A stretch of DNA of 64,000 nt, taken from the IMG/VR virus record IMGVR_UViG_3300037337_000106, positions 1 to 64,000 of that record; one strand, 5' to 3'. Under the pieces are notes generated by a model. It was not told the DNA's origin and did not search any database. It worked only from the letters and a program-made list of their open reading frames with translations. How positions within the stretch are numbered: position 1 is the first letter of the stretch; the number at the start of each line of letters is the position of its first letter. Both the position numbers and the translations under genes were made by a program. This document shows, in pieces, positions 7,879 to 16,074 of this stretch. The stretch comes from a virus.

Positions 7879-8496
7879 CTATATAGTTGGAGTATTCTGA
7901 TCATTTGCATCCAATGTCCCTATCCCATTTATTACATTATAACTTAAAGTAGCTACTCTTTCGCCCTGTGTGCCTGTTTGTGAATTAACATTTTGAGTAT
8001 TTAGCGTAATTAACTTGCCAACTGATGCAACATTAAATGTTTCAGTAGCTGTCGAATTTGTCCAAACATATGAATTGCTGGCCCTGTTAGGGGTGCCTCC
8101 TTTCCATAACGTAACATCAATATTAACAGGAAGCTGTCCTGTATTGCCATACCAAAATGCCCTAAGATCCATTAAAACATTATTAGATGATGGATATGCT
8201 GCCTTGTATTGTGTCACATTAAATAAAACTGACTCAAATCCATTACCGGTATTATCTCTTCCCCATTCCAAGAAAGGTGAAGTTGATGGCCACTGTGCCT
8301 GTAGGCCGTATCCTAAATAGGTACTTATTGAGGTTTGACCGACATTAGGTGATACTATTCGAGTCCTAGTATCTAAATCACTTCCATCATTAAATTCATA
8401 AGTTACCATGACCCATTCGGAAACAAAGACAAACTCTGTGACTGAACCTGCTCCATTTGCTCTACGTAACATCCTAAAAAAATTTATGTTACTCAT
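7879..8496 (-). CDS. Putative tail-fibre tip / receptor-binding protein
   Basis: A 205-residue protein, rich in beta-prone and aromatic segments (YEFNDGSDLDTRT, FWYGNTGQLPVNIDVTLWKGG), with no catalytic motif. Its start overlaps the end of the collagen-like fibre gene by 8 bases, a tight coupling typical of fibre plus adhesin pairs. The role is inferred from position and composition. Confidence 0.5.
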   Translation of the reverse strand: MSNINFFRMLRRANGAGSVTEFVFVSEWVMVTYEFNDGSDLDTRTRIVSPNVGQTSISTYLGYGLQAQWPSTSPFLEWGRDNTGNGFESVLFNVTQYKAAYPSSNNVLMDLRAFWYGNTGQLPVNIDVTLWKGGTPNRASNSYVWTNSTATETFNVASVGKLITLNTQNVNSQTGTQGERVATLSYNVINGIGTLDANDQNTPTI

Positions 8497-11326
8497 TGCG
8501 TTTTAATTCGTCTATTTGTATTTGTTGATCTTTAATTGCTTCTATTAATATAGCTATAATTTTTTCATAATCTATTGTTTTATATTTAGTTCCACTGTCA
8601 TCTATAAAGGGTAATTCCTTTTCCCTAACAATGTCAGGAATTACCCTTTCAACTTCTTGTGCAATTAATCCTATGTCATGTTGTCCTTTCCTAGAACCAA
8701 TATTCCAGTCATATTCAACTCCTCTCATTGCCTTAACTTTATCTAATGCATTCGATACTGTGGTAATATTGTCCTTTAATCGCTCGTCTGAGACTGATGT
8801 GGAGAACGCAATAACGTCACCTGCGACATTAAGATCTCCTGAAGCGGATAATGACATGACAATTGTATCGTTAATATATGACTGTATTTGACTGGATACT
8901 GAATTAAAAAACGTGTAATCTCCATTATTATTACCTATTGATTGATTAGTGAACAATCTATAATTATTAGTAAGAATTTGATCATTGTTTACTGGAATGC
9001 TCCAAAAATAATTAGTTCCATCAAAATAAAACCCTAAAACATCTACAATACCAAGTTGCGTTGACGTTGTATAGCCACCTCCTCCTATTATAATAGATCC
9101 AGCAGGTAATGACATAGTGTATGATTGACTAGCATTCTGTTTTACAAGAATTACACCAGTATCTCCGGTAACTGCATTTGAAATACTTAATGATCTATTT
9201 CCTCCAAGTGTTACCTTAGCATTAGATCCTAGATTTAAATTCCATGCAATAGTAGCCTGATCTGTTAGGTTGTTTTGTGAAATTGTCATTTTTCCATTAA
9301 GATCTAACTTACTACCATCGAATGTTAAGTTATCTTCTCCCGCTAATGGTTGGCTTGAGCTTCCAGTTGCGGTTACTAGTCTGTTGTTTACGTTATTAAT
9401 CATTGATAATGAAGCAGAAGGTCCTTGAAAACCTTGATCTCCTTTAAATCCTTGAGGTCCAGTAAATCCTTGAGGTCCTTGAAAACCCTGATCTCCTTTA
9501 AGACCTTGATCTCCTTTAAGACCTTGAGGTCCAACTGCACCTTGAAAACCTTGAGGTCCAGTAAGTCCTTGAGATCCTTGAAAACCTTGAGGAGCAGTAA
9601 TACCCTGAGGTCCTTGAAAACCTTGATCTCCTTTAAGACCTTGAGGTCCAGTAAATCCTTGATCTCCTTTAAGACCTTGAGGTCCAGTAATACCTTGAAA
9701 ACCTATAAATCCCTGATCTCCTTTAAATCCTTGAGGTCCAGTAAGTCCTTGAGATCCTTGAAAACCCTGAGGAGCAGTAATACCCTGAGGTCCTTGAAAA
9801 CCTTGAAAACCTATGCTTCCTTGAAAACCTTTAAGACCTTGAGGTCCTTGAAATCCTTGATCTCCTTTAAGACCTTGAGGTCCAGTAATACCTTGAAAAC
9901 CTATGCTTCCTTGAAAACCTTGAACACCTATGCTTCCTTGAAAACCTTGAACTCCTGCAATTCCTTGAAAACCTTGATCTCCTTTAAGACCTTGAACACC
10001 TATGCTTCCTTGAAAACCTTGATCTCCTTTAAATCCTTGATCTCCTTTAAGACCTTGAGGTCCAGTAAATCCTTGATCTCCTTTAAGACCTTGAGGTCCA
10101 GTAATACCTTGAAAACCTATAAATCCCTGATCTCCTTTAAATCCTTGAGGTCCAGTAAATCCTTGATCTCCTTTAAGACCTTGAAAACCTATACTTCCTT
10201 GAAAACCTTGATCTCCTTTAAGACCTTGAACACCTATGCTTCCTTGAAAACCTTGAACTCCTTTAAATCCTTGATCTCCTTTAAGACCTTGAGGTCCAGT
10301 AATACCTTGAAAACCTATAAATCCCTGATCTCCTTTAAATCCTTGAGGTCCAGTAAATCCTTGATCTCCTTTAAGACCTTGCACACCTATGCTTCCTTGA
10401 AAACCTTGATCTCCTTTAAGACCTTGAGGTCCAGTAAATCCCTGATCTCCTTTAAGACCTTGAACACCTATGCTTCCTTGAAAACCTTGAACTCCTGCAA
10501 TTCCTTGAAAACCTTGATCTCCTTTAAGACCTTGATCTCCTTTAAATCCTTGATCTCCTTTAAGACCTTGTACACCTATGCTTCCTTGAAAACCTTGAAC
10601 TCCTACAGTTCCTTGAAAACCTTGATCTCCTTTAAGACCTTGTACACCTATGCTTCCTTGAAAACCTTGAACTCCTGCTATTCCTTGAAAACCTTGATCT
10701 CCAACAGAACCTTGAACACCTATGCTTCCTTGAAAACCTTGAACTCCTGCAATTCCTTGAAAACCTTGATCTCCTTTAAGACCTTGTACACCTATGCTTC
10801 CTTGAAAACCTTGAACTCCTGCTATTCCTTGAAAACCTTGAAAACCTTGAATACCTATGCTTCCTTGAAAACCTTGATCTCCTTTAATACCTAAAGAACC
10901 TTGATCTCCCTTAAGACCCTGGAAGCCTTGATCTCCCTTAAGACCCTGAAACCCCTGAAAACCCCTGTCCCCTTGAAACCCTCTGTTTCCTTGAAAACCA
11001 TTATTACCTTGACTTCCACTAAATCCATCTCTACTTATTATCTTCCAAACAATATCACCAACAAGTGCGCCTGCGCCTATTAGGGAGGTATCAGTAGAAA
11101 GAACTCTATATAATGTAAGAACCTTTGATATATCATTGTCAGTATTAACGGTTCCGTCACCATTACTACCCATTACCCTATATCCATTAATAACTTGACC
11201 GATAAGATCTAAATTATAATCCATTTCAGTGTGAAATAATGATCTACCAAGTGAACCCGGGTATTTTGGAGCATATTTTCCAGTAGGTCCTCTCATATTA
11301 GAGTCTTGTAAATTGTCTTGTGCCAT
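8489..11326 (-). CDS. Collagen-like tail fibre with C-terminal peptidase S74 chaperone
   Basis: A 945-residue trimeric fibre. After an N-terminal region of about 100 residues, Gly-X-Y repeats (GFQG, GLKGDQG, GPQG, GSIGVQG) run to about residue 650. Two units read GITAPQ, where Ala replaces the obligatory Gly, giving kinks in the triple helix. A beta-rich domain follows, then a C-terminal DERLKDNI...KVKAMRGVEYDW...IGLIAQEVE block, the intramolecular chaperone (peptidase S74) that trimerises and self-cleaves. It is probably a host-binding fibre. The repetitive DNA is a recombination hotspot. Confidence 0.9.
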   Translation of the reverse strand: MAQDNLQDSNMRGPTGKYAPKYPGSLGRSLFHTEMDYNLDLIGQVINGYRVMGSNGDGTVNTDNDISKVLTLYRVLSTDTSLIGAGALVGDIVWKIISRDGFSGSQGNNGFQGNRGFQGDRGFQGFQGLKGDQGFQGLKGDQGSLGIKGDQGFQGSIGIQGFQGFQGIAGVQGFQGSIGVQGLKGDQGFQGIAGVQGFQGSIGVQGSVGDQGFQGIAGVQGFQGSIGVQGLKGDQGFQGTVGVQGFQGSIGVQGLKGDQGFKGDQGLKGDQGFQGIAGVQGFQGSIGVQGLKGDQGFTGPQGLKGDQGFQGSIGVQGLKGDQGFTGPQGFKGDQGFIGFQGITGPQGLKGDQGFKGVQGFQGSIGVQGLKGDQGFQGSIGFQGLKGDQGFTGPQGFKGDQGFIGFQGITGPQGLKGDQGFTGPQGLKGDQGFKGDQGFQGSIGVQGLKGDQGFQGIAGVQGFQGSIGVQGFQGSIGFQGITGPQGLKGDQGFQGPQGLKGFQGSIGFQGFQGPQGITAPQGFQGSQGLTGPQGFKGDQGFIGFQGITGPQGLKGDQGFTGPQGLKGDQGFQGPQGITAPQGFQGSQGLTGPQGFQGAVGPQGLKGDQGLKGDQGFQGPQGFTGPQGFKGDQGFQGPSASLSMINNVNNRLVTATGSSSQPLAGEDNLTFDGSKLDLNGKMTISQNNLTDQATIAWNLNLGSNAKVTLGGNRSLSISNAVTGDTGVILVKQNASQSYTMSLPAGSIIIGGGGYTTSTQLGIVDVLGFYFDGTNYFWSIPVNNDQILTNNYRLFTNQSIGNNNGDYTFFNSVSSQIQSYINDTIVMSLSASGDLNVAGDVIAFSTSVSDERLKDNITTVSNALDKVKAMRGVEYDWNIGSRKGQHDIGLIAQEVERVIPDIVREKELPFIDDSGTKYKTIDYEKIIAILIEAIKDQQIQIDELKRNE
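9420..11010 (-). repeat. Collagen-coding 9- and 18-bp repeats
   Basis: About 1.6 kb of imperfect repeats encoding Gly-X-Y. Large blocks (for example those with aaacctataaatccctgatc) recur, so internal duplications are visible. A long antisense ORF here is a by-product. Confidence 0.9.
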
Positions 11327-11328
11327 TT

Positions 11329-11838
11329 TTATTGATTATATTTATTATATAGTTTTTGTAATTTTTCTAGATCTTCTTTATTATATCCTTCTAGATATCC
11401 ACATTCGATATACGTTATTTGTTTAAGAATATACTCAGAAACATTAAGTTTAGTGTATATATTTTTTACTTCTTTGAAATCTTGAAAATACGTAGTGTTT
11501 AGTCCTAACATAGATGGTGCGCTAATATTACTACTTTTAGTAATAAAAATACCATCAGTATTATAGACTAGATTTCGGTTAGTGTTGTTATTAAATATTG
11601 TGAATTTTTTTAATTCAAATAAAAGAAGAGGTGAACAGCTGAGGTCCCTTTTGCTTGGTTGTGTAAATATTTTAATATATTCATGAAGCATATTAATGTC
11701 TTCAAATGGACCTGCTGAGATGACATTATCGTTTATATTATTTCTAATAGAAAACAAAATATTTGTTATTAATCCTTCATTTCTTTCAAACACGTTTAAA
11801 TGCTTAAGTGCTATATTTAAAGATATTCTATTTGTCAT
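11329..11838 (-). CDS. Unknown 169-aa protein
   Basis: It has no recognised domain. Features are a central FNNNTNRNLVYNTDGIFITKSS stretch and a charged helical C terminus (EDLEKLQKLYNKY). It starts 2 bases after the next upstream gene ends and stops 3 bases before the fibre gene, so it belongs to the same operon and may be a fibre-assembly or structural component. Confidence 0.5.
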   Translation of the reverse strand: MTNRISLNIALKHLNVFERNEGLITNILFSIRNNINDNVISAGPFEDINMLHEYIKIFTQPSKRDLSCSPLLLFELKKFTIFNNNTNRNLVYNTDGIFITKSSNISAPSMLGLNTTYFQDFKEVKNIYTKLNVSEYILKQITYIECGYLEGYNKEDLEKLQKLYNKYNQ

Positions 11839-11840
11839 AA

Positions 11841-12236
11841 TTATCCAATATATTTGCTTAGGAAAAATGTTATTATTGCACCGCTGGCTGTCAATATTGC
11901 AATTAATATTTTGTTTATTGAATTTTTCCAGCGAACAAGATCCTTATGTTCTTCGGCTATTTTTTTTCTTTCACTTAATAAAGATTCTTGAGATTCTCTA
12001 AATTCAGAGTTTTTCTTGTTTTCAACAATTACACCATCAAATGGACTTAGTAATTGTTTTTTAATTTCTCTGATTTCTGTCTTCATTTCATTCTGATTTT
12101 CTACTAATTTCTCTAATGTATTTTCTATTTGAACATAATTAGGATCTTCTATTCTTCTTTTAAATGAAGAGAAGAGATCATACAGCTCAATAATCATGTC
12201 GTGTGGGCTTCTTTCTGGTGTCATTATAAACAGCAA
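11841..12236 (-). CDS. Coiled-coil protein with C-terminal membrane anchor (XhlA-like)
   Basis: 131 residues: a long charged coiled coil (about 30-100) and a C-terminal hydrophobic segment KILIAILTASGAIITFFLSKYIG. This arrangement resembles XhlA/hemolysin-type phage membrane proteins that act with holins, though structural scaffolds can look alike. An alternative start at the second Met (MTPERS, 12224) is equally plausible. Confidence 0.5.
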   Translation of the reverse strand: MLFIMTPERSPHDMIIELYDLFSSFKRRIEDPNYVQIENTLEKLVENQNEMKTEIREIKKQLLSPFDGVIVENKKNSEFRESQESLLSERKKIAEEHKDLVRWKNSINKILIAILTASGAIITFFLSKYIG

Positions 12237-12237
12237 T

Positions 12238-12279
12238 GGGTCTTTTTAGTCTAATGTATATATCAGACTAAAAAGACCC
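12238..12279. terminator. Bidirectional terminator
   Basis: 15-bp inverted repeat GGGTCTTTTTAGTCT/AGACTAAAAAGACCC around an AT-rich loop, between the genes at 11841 and 12308. Confidence 0.85.
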
Positions 12280-12307
12280 ATTAAATAGTATAAGTATGTA
12301 AAATGTA

Positions 12308-12655
12308 TTATTTCTTTGGCATCGCCGTAAAGTTTCTTGCTCCACGTGGAACACCTTGATCAAATGGACCTCTAGCCTTACCTGTTTTTACAAGTTCAAT
12401 TGCATCTTTAGGTGATTTTGCTAAAACATCATAATCAGTGTCATTGTCATTTGAATCCCAGAATGTCACAATGTACATTGATTCTTTGGCTTCGTCAATA
12501 CCTGATCCAATCGTAGGAGTACCATAATGTGCAATCCATTCTTCTCTAGTCATATTAGCCTCTCTTGCTTTCATTCCTAGAAAATCATTATCATGATATA
12601 TTTTAGCTGATTTGGAATCACTATTGAACTCCTCGAATAATTTTACTTTTTTCAT
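12308..12655 (-). CDS. Predicted virion cargo protein with capsid-targeting tag
   Basis: A 115-residue protein starting MKKVKLFEEFNSDSK, a variant of the shared tag in which the I/L-x-E cleavage triad is replaced by NSD. The body has TREEWIAHYGTP and YIVTFWDSNDNDTDYDVLAKSPKDAIELVKTG, an alpha/beta fold of unknown family. It is first of four tagged genes in a row up to 13788. Confidence 0.6.
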   Translation of the reverse strand: MKKVKLFEEFNSDSKSAKIYHDNDFLGMKAREANMTREEWIAHYGTPTIGSGIDEAKESMYIVTFWDSNDNDTDYDVLAKSPKDAIELVKTGKARGPFDQGVPRGARNFTAMPKK

Positions 12656-12735
12656 AATTTAATAACTTGATTGTATTTCATCATATTGATTTGATTTATC
12701 AATAATCGAAGGAATGTAAAAATATTTAGTTCCTT

Positions 12736-13122
12736 TTAAATTTGTTTTTCTGGATTGTCAGTTTTCCTTAATGGATACAATTTAGTAGAATCAACTTTAC
12801 CCTCTACTATAATGTTTTCATTTAGTTTTATTAAAGTACCTTTCATGAAATTTTTGCCCGTTGAAACATCTATCTTAGTTCCCTTTGACATTTTAATCAT
12901 GTCACTGTTCTTTACAATAACAGAACCTATAATATCTTTTTGTGGATCGCTATCCATTAAATAAAGGCTATCGGTCTCATCTCCTTCTCTTTCAGAACCT
13001 GCAACATTAATGTTATATTTCTTTGCACCAATTGATAATTCATATTCCCCTGTAATTTTAGCATCGTACGATACCTTTTTATATTCTGAAATGAATTCCT
13101 CGAATAATTTTACTTTTTTCAT
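12736..13122 (-). CDS. Predicted virion cargo protein with capsid-targeting tag
   Basis: A 128-residue protein starting MKKVKLFEEFISEYKK; predicted prohead cleavage after I-S-E. The body is beta-rich (KITGEYELSIGAKKYNINVAGSE, IIGSVIVKNSD). No family recognised. Confidence 0.6.
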   Translation of the reverse strand: MKKVKLFEEFISEYKKVSYDAKITGEYELSIGAKKYNINVAGSEREGDETDSLYLMDSDPQKDIIGSVIVKNSDMIKMSKGTKIDVSTGKNFMKGTLIKLNENIIVEGKVDSTKLYPLRKTDNPEKQI

Positions 13123-13141
13123 TTATATGTATTCTATGATT

Positions 13142-13414
13142 CTATGATTTTATGTATTCTGAATAAACCTGTTTACCTTCATTATCTTCTATAGATATTG
13201 TATAGTATGTGAATGGCATTTTACGTATTCCCTCATATGCTGCAGGAATAAGATCCCTAACACCTACTAATTCTTGATGAATTACCTTGCTATCCTTAAT
13301 GACCACTAATGCCCATGGGCCTGTTTGGCTTCCATCCTTAACGCCTTTCATTATTATGCTCCAGTTTCCTTTAGCTTCACTAAGGTATTCTTCGTATAAT
13401 TTTATGTGATTCAT
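13142..13414 (-). CDS. Predicted virion cargo protein with capsid-targeting tag
   Basis: A 90-residue protein starting MNHIKLYEEYLSEAKG; cleavage predicted after L-S-E before Ala, the best match to the T4 protease rule. The body (GPWALVVIKDSKVIHQELVG, YYTISIEDNEGKQVYSEYIK) looks like a small beta fold. Its start shares a base with the stop of the next upstream tagged gene. Confidence 0.6.
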   Translation of the reverse strand: MNHIKLYEEYLSEAKGNWSIIMKGVKDGSQTGPWALVVIKDSKVIHQELVGVRDLIPAAYEGIRKMPFTYYTISIEDNEGKQVYSEYIKS

Positions 13415-13788
13415 TATTTAAGAAATTTGTTTATAAAATAATCGAAAAAATCAGTAGCAGTTTTTTTATTACCCCTAAGTGCTTGTTGGTAGTACATTGG
13501 TGCATTTCCAAATGTATAATCACCACTTACTCCATATATCTTATGAATTTCCTTTCCACCTGAAACTGAACTATATGCATTTAAACTCCATGCTATCTTA
13601 TTAAATTTAATTCCTCTAATGTCATCACTAACTGGCCTTCCCTCTGTATCAAATAGATCCTTAACCCTTTCCCATGCAACAGGTCCTAGTTTAAGAACCT
13701 TAGTTGCCTTTCCATTTCCGGAATCGTCTTTATACACAAAGTCGTTTGATTCATTAATAAACTCTTCAAATAATTTTATTGTTTTCAT
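13414..13788 (-). CDS. Predicted virion cargo protein with capsid-targeting tag
   Basis: A 124-residue protein starting MKTIKLFEEFINESND, with cleavage expected after I-N-E. The body contains LGPVAWERVKDLFD and YGVSGDYTFGNAPMYYQQALRG; family unknown. It is the most upstream of the four-gene tagged run and follows the lysin gene. Confidence 0.6.
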   Translation of the reverse strand: MKTIKLFEEFINESNDFVYKDDSGNGKATKVLKLGPVAWERVKDLFDTEGRPVSDDIRGIKFNKIAWSLNAYSSVSGGKEIHKIYGVSGDYTFGNAPMYYQQALRGNKKTATDFFDYFINKFLK

Positions 13789-13817
13789 TATTTAATTTTT
13801 TTTTGTTATTTATATAT

Positions 13818-14387
13818 CTATTTAAAAATTTGCTTTAAATTTTTACGTTTTACCATTTGTTTTATTTTAGTGATATAGTTAGGATCTTCTGCATAACTTG
13901 CATTTAAATATTCATAGTATGCATCCTCTGTCTTTATTTTACTTAGATATCTACTTTGATAAAAAGCATAATCATACACACTTTCTCTCCATGTATCATA
14001 TTCGGCATGTTGTTTATTGGTACCAGTTGCAGTTGTAATTCTTGATTTTGCTTCTTTCATACCAAACAGGTTATTGTTTTCTAAAAAGATGTCGCTTTTC
14101 CAATGTCCCGTTTCAAGAATAGATTGAGCCATAGGAATCCATGCAAATTTGATGTTTAAATCTCTCATCATAGTTGCCATTTTTTGTTGACTAAATTTAT
14201 CAGATTCTTGTACGATTGTAATCCTTTCTTCAACAGTAATATTTTTAATCGCCGTTGAAGAACCATTGCAATATGTTAGATAGCTGAATCCTGCTGAAAA
14301 TATACATGCAGCTAGTGCGCATTTTACATATGATCTTTTTCGTATTTGTTTAAATTGTAAAGAGTCTTGACAATATACATATAACAT
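13818..14387 (-). CDS. Membrane-anchored glucosaminidase-type lysin
   Basis: It resembles the mannosyl-glycoprotein endo-beta-N-acetylglucosaminidase family (peptidoglycan hydrolases). Key stretch: WIPMAQSILETGHW with catalytic-type Glu, then NNLFGMK, YDTWRESVYDYAFYQSRYL and YAEDPNYITKIKQMV. The N terminus has one hydrophobic segment (CALAACIFSAGFSYLTY), a signal anchor or SAR-type signal. I chose the ATG at 14387 (189 residues, MLYVYCQD); a longer reading from TTG at 14426 would start inside the promoter. Probably part of a lysis group with the next genes. Confidence 0.75.
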   Translation of the reverse strand: MLYVYCQDSLQFKQIRKRSYVKCALAACIFSAGFSYLTYCNGSSTAIKNITVEERITIVQESDKFSQQKMATMMRDLNIKFAWIPMAQSILETGHWKSDIFLENNNLFGMKEAKSRITTATGTNKQHAEYDTWRESVYDYAFYQSRYLSKIKTEDAYYEYLNASYAEDPNYITKIKQMVKRKNLKQIFK

Positions 14388-14407
14388 ATTAGATGTTTGT
14401 TGATTAA

Positions 14408-14471
14408 TACATGTAAATATAAACAAAAAAATCCGTATTAAAAAATCCGGATTGTTAAAATTTTGTTAAAA
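14408..14471 (-). promoter_or_regulatory. Phage promoter with embedded terminator hairpin
   Basis: TTAACA boxes, a hairpin AATCCG/CGGATT followed by T7, then TTTATATTTACATGTA. It drives the glucosaminidase gene and ends the MscS-like gene's transcript. Confidence 0.7.
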
Positions 14472-14494
14472 TGTTAGATTTAAATGTTTTGGAA

Positions 14495-14809
14495 TTAATT
14501 ACTATCCGGTAATTCCTTTTCTATATTTAGTGTCCATATCCTATCGTTAGGTACTATGAATTTTCTATTATGATCGTAAAGAAAAAATGTAGTTTTCCAG
14601 ATACCCTGTCTGACTATTCTTGCCTTTTTAATTCCATTTATATAAACGATATCATCCATATTGAAATCACTTCCTGCTAAAAACTGAATACCTAGTAAGA
14701 TTTTAGATAAAGTGTCCTTCGCTGCTAATGTTAATACGGCAACAGCAATTGCCCATCCCCATTCCTGTACAAGTATTGATGTTATTAATGTAATTTCGTT
14801 CATATTCAT
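14495..14809 (-). CDS. Mini-MscS-like membrane protein
   Basis: A 104-residue protein with one hydrophobic helix (about 5-30), then GIQFLAGSDFNMDDIVYINGIKKARIVRQGIWKTTFFLYDHNRKFIVPNDRIW. This follows the beta-domain pattern of small-conductance mechanosensitive channels (G-x-F-x-VGD-V...R-T-x-x...IPN). Full MscS proteins are about 280 residues with three helices, so this is a reduced form. Next to a lysin and a PAP2 phosphatase, a holin-like role is conceivable but unproven. Confidence 0.6.
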   Translation of the reverse strand: MNMNEITLITSILVQEWGWAIAVAVLTLAAKDTLSKILLGIQFLAGSDFNMDDIVYINGIKKARIVRQGIWKTTFFLYDHNRKFIVPNDRIWTLNIEKELPDSN

Positions 14810-15627
14810 ATCCTATCATTCCAATAATTTTTATAGTCTTCAAATGATCCTTTGAATTGTCTTATTTTTAATAATCTAGCATCCTCACCCTCACCTGGTT
14901 GAATCGGATTAGGGGTAACATTTGGTAAATCATTTCTTTTTCCTATTGTCAGAGTTTCATCCATTTGATCAGGTAATACTATATGATCCATTAACCAATC
15001 CGCCAATAGTGCACCATATTCTAAATCTGAAGGAAAATGAAATGCTCCAATATATCTTGAATATGCAACATTAGCTCCTATTTTCTGAAATTTATCTTTT
15101 AATTCGGGAAACATTAAGCTTAAAACATTTGCTGCTAATTTACCCTGAAGTGCATGTCCACTTGGAAAACTAGGAGACTTAGCAGAGTCCTTTATATCAA
15201 ATCTTAATGATATGCCTAGCATAGGCGCTAGCTGATATGGCCTTGGTCTATTATACTTATATTTTAACTTAATTATAATGTCTGTTGCTTCTTCCAGTAG
15301 ATCGTCAATATATGTTTCTGGAAATATTAAATATTCTTTTTCGCATAATTTTTTAAATTCTGAAGTAACATCATTGTATTTATTAACATAGTCGATTTGA
15401 TCCTTTGCAGATTTTTGCTGAATTTCTGCAGCCATTATTAATAATTCATTCCTTGTATTAATTGAAGAGTTTGATGGATATAAATACACAGGCACACTCC
15501 ATTCATCTATCTTAATTAAATTAAGAGTTGCAAGTGAATCTAATTCAAATTGATGTTTCCTTGACGGTACTTCTGTATATTTAAAATTGTCAAGTGAAAA
15601 TGCATTGTATTTTTTAAATATATCCAT
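14806..15627 (-). CDS. PAP2-family phosphatase / vanadium haloperoxidase-type protein
   Basis: 273 residues with the three PAP2 motifs: KYKYNRPRP (about 130), FPSGHALQG (about 153) and SRYIGAFHFPSD (about 190). Members dephosphorylate lipids or small phosphates, or act as haloperoxidases. There are no obvious multiple membrane helices, so it is a soluble type like those of T4-like cyanophages. The stop overlaps the start of the MscS-like gene by 4 bases. Confidence 0.85.
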   Translation of the reverse strand: MDIFKKYNAFSLDNFKYTEVPSRKHQFELDSLATLNLIKIDEWSVPVYLYPSNSSINTRNELLIMAAEIQQKSAKDQIDYVNKYNDVTSEFKKLCEKEYLIFPETYIDDLLEEATDIIIKLKYKYNRPRPYQLAPMLGISLRFDIKDSAKSPSFPSGHALQGKLAANVLSLMFPELKDKFQKIGANVAYSRYIGAFHFPSDLEYGALLADWLMDHIVLPDQMDETLTIGKRNDLPNVTPNPIQPGEGEDARLLKIRQFKGSFEDYKNYWNDRI

Positions 15628-15630
15628 GAT

Positions 15631-15849
15631 TTATATATCTTTTATTTTACTTTCAAAATAACGCTGTCCTAATATTTGGTATGCCTCATATAGTTTCATT
15701 GCTGCCTCATCTACTAAACCTCCTATTTCTTTATCTAGCTTACATACTGGATGTTGGATTAGATGTCTATCGAGCATATCCGACAATACTGAAGCCCTAT
15801 CCATGGCTTCAAAATAATATTGTTTTTTTATTTTTGGTTTTTTGCACAT
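15631..15849 (-). CDS. Small helical protein, 72 aa, unknown
   Basis: Charged and helical (ASVLSDMLDRHLIQHPVCKLDKE, AAMKLYEAYQILG). It lies 3 bases upstream of the PAP2 gene in a continuous operon. No family recognised. Confidence 0.5.
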   Translation of the reverse strand: MCKKPKIKKQYYFEAMDRASVLSDMLDRHLIQHPVCKLDKEIGGLVDEAAMKLYEAYQILGQRYFESKIKDI

Positions 15850-15850
15850 G

Positions 15851-16072
15851 CTAGGCTAATGTTAATTCGAGATTTAATTGAGATACTACTACCTTCCATT
15901 CACTAGCATTAATGTTGCATGCACTTTCATTGTCTCCATTTATTGCGAATTTGTGAAATAATTCAGCTAATTCAATTGCAGCCATATAATTACCCCTCTT
16001 TGACAACATTCCATTATATGGACATGTGTCTGATGACTTTAACATTAAATCTATTATTACGTGTGTTTCCAT
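15851..16072 (-). CDS. Small protein, 73 aa, unknown
   Basis: Contains SSDTCPYNGMLSKRGNYMAAIELAELFHKFA. It is separated from thyA by 2 bases and from the next gene by 1 base. No family recognised. Confidence 0.5.
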   Translation of the reverse strand: METHVIIDLMLKSSDTCPYNGMLSKRGNYMAAIELAELFHKFAINGDNESACNINASEWKVVVSQLNLELTLA

Positions 16073-16074
16073 AT

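Noticed and set aside
9425-10894. Long + strand ORF of LKTLISFKSLRS repeats
   Set aside because: Antisense of the collagen repeats; no start context or known family, and the minus frame encodes a clear fibre protein.
14388-14426. Longer lysin start at TTG 14426
   Set aside because: That start lies in the -7 region of the promoter, upstream of any likely transcript start.
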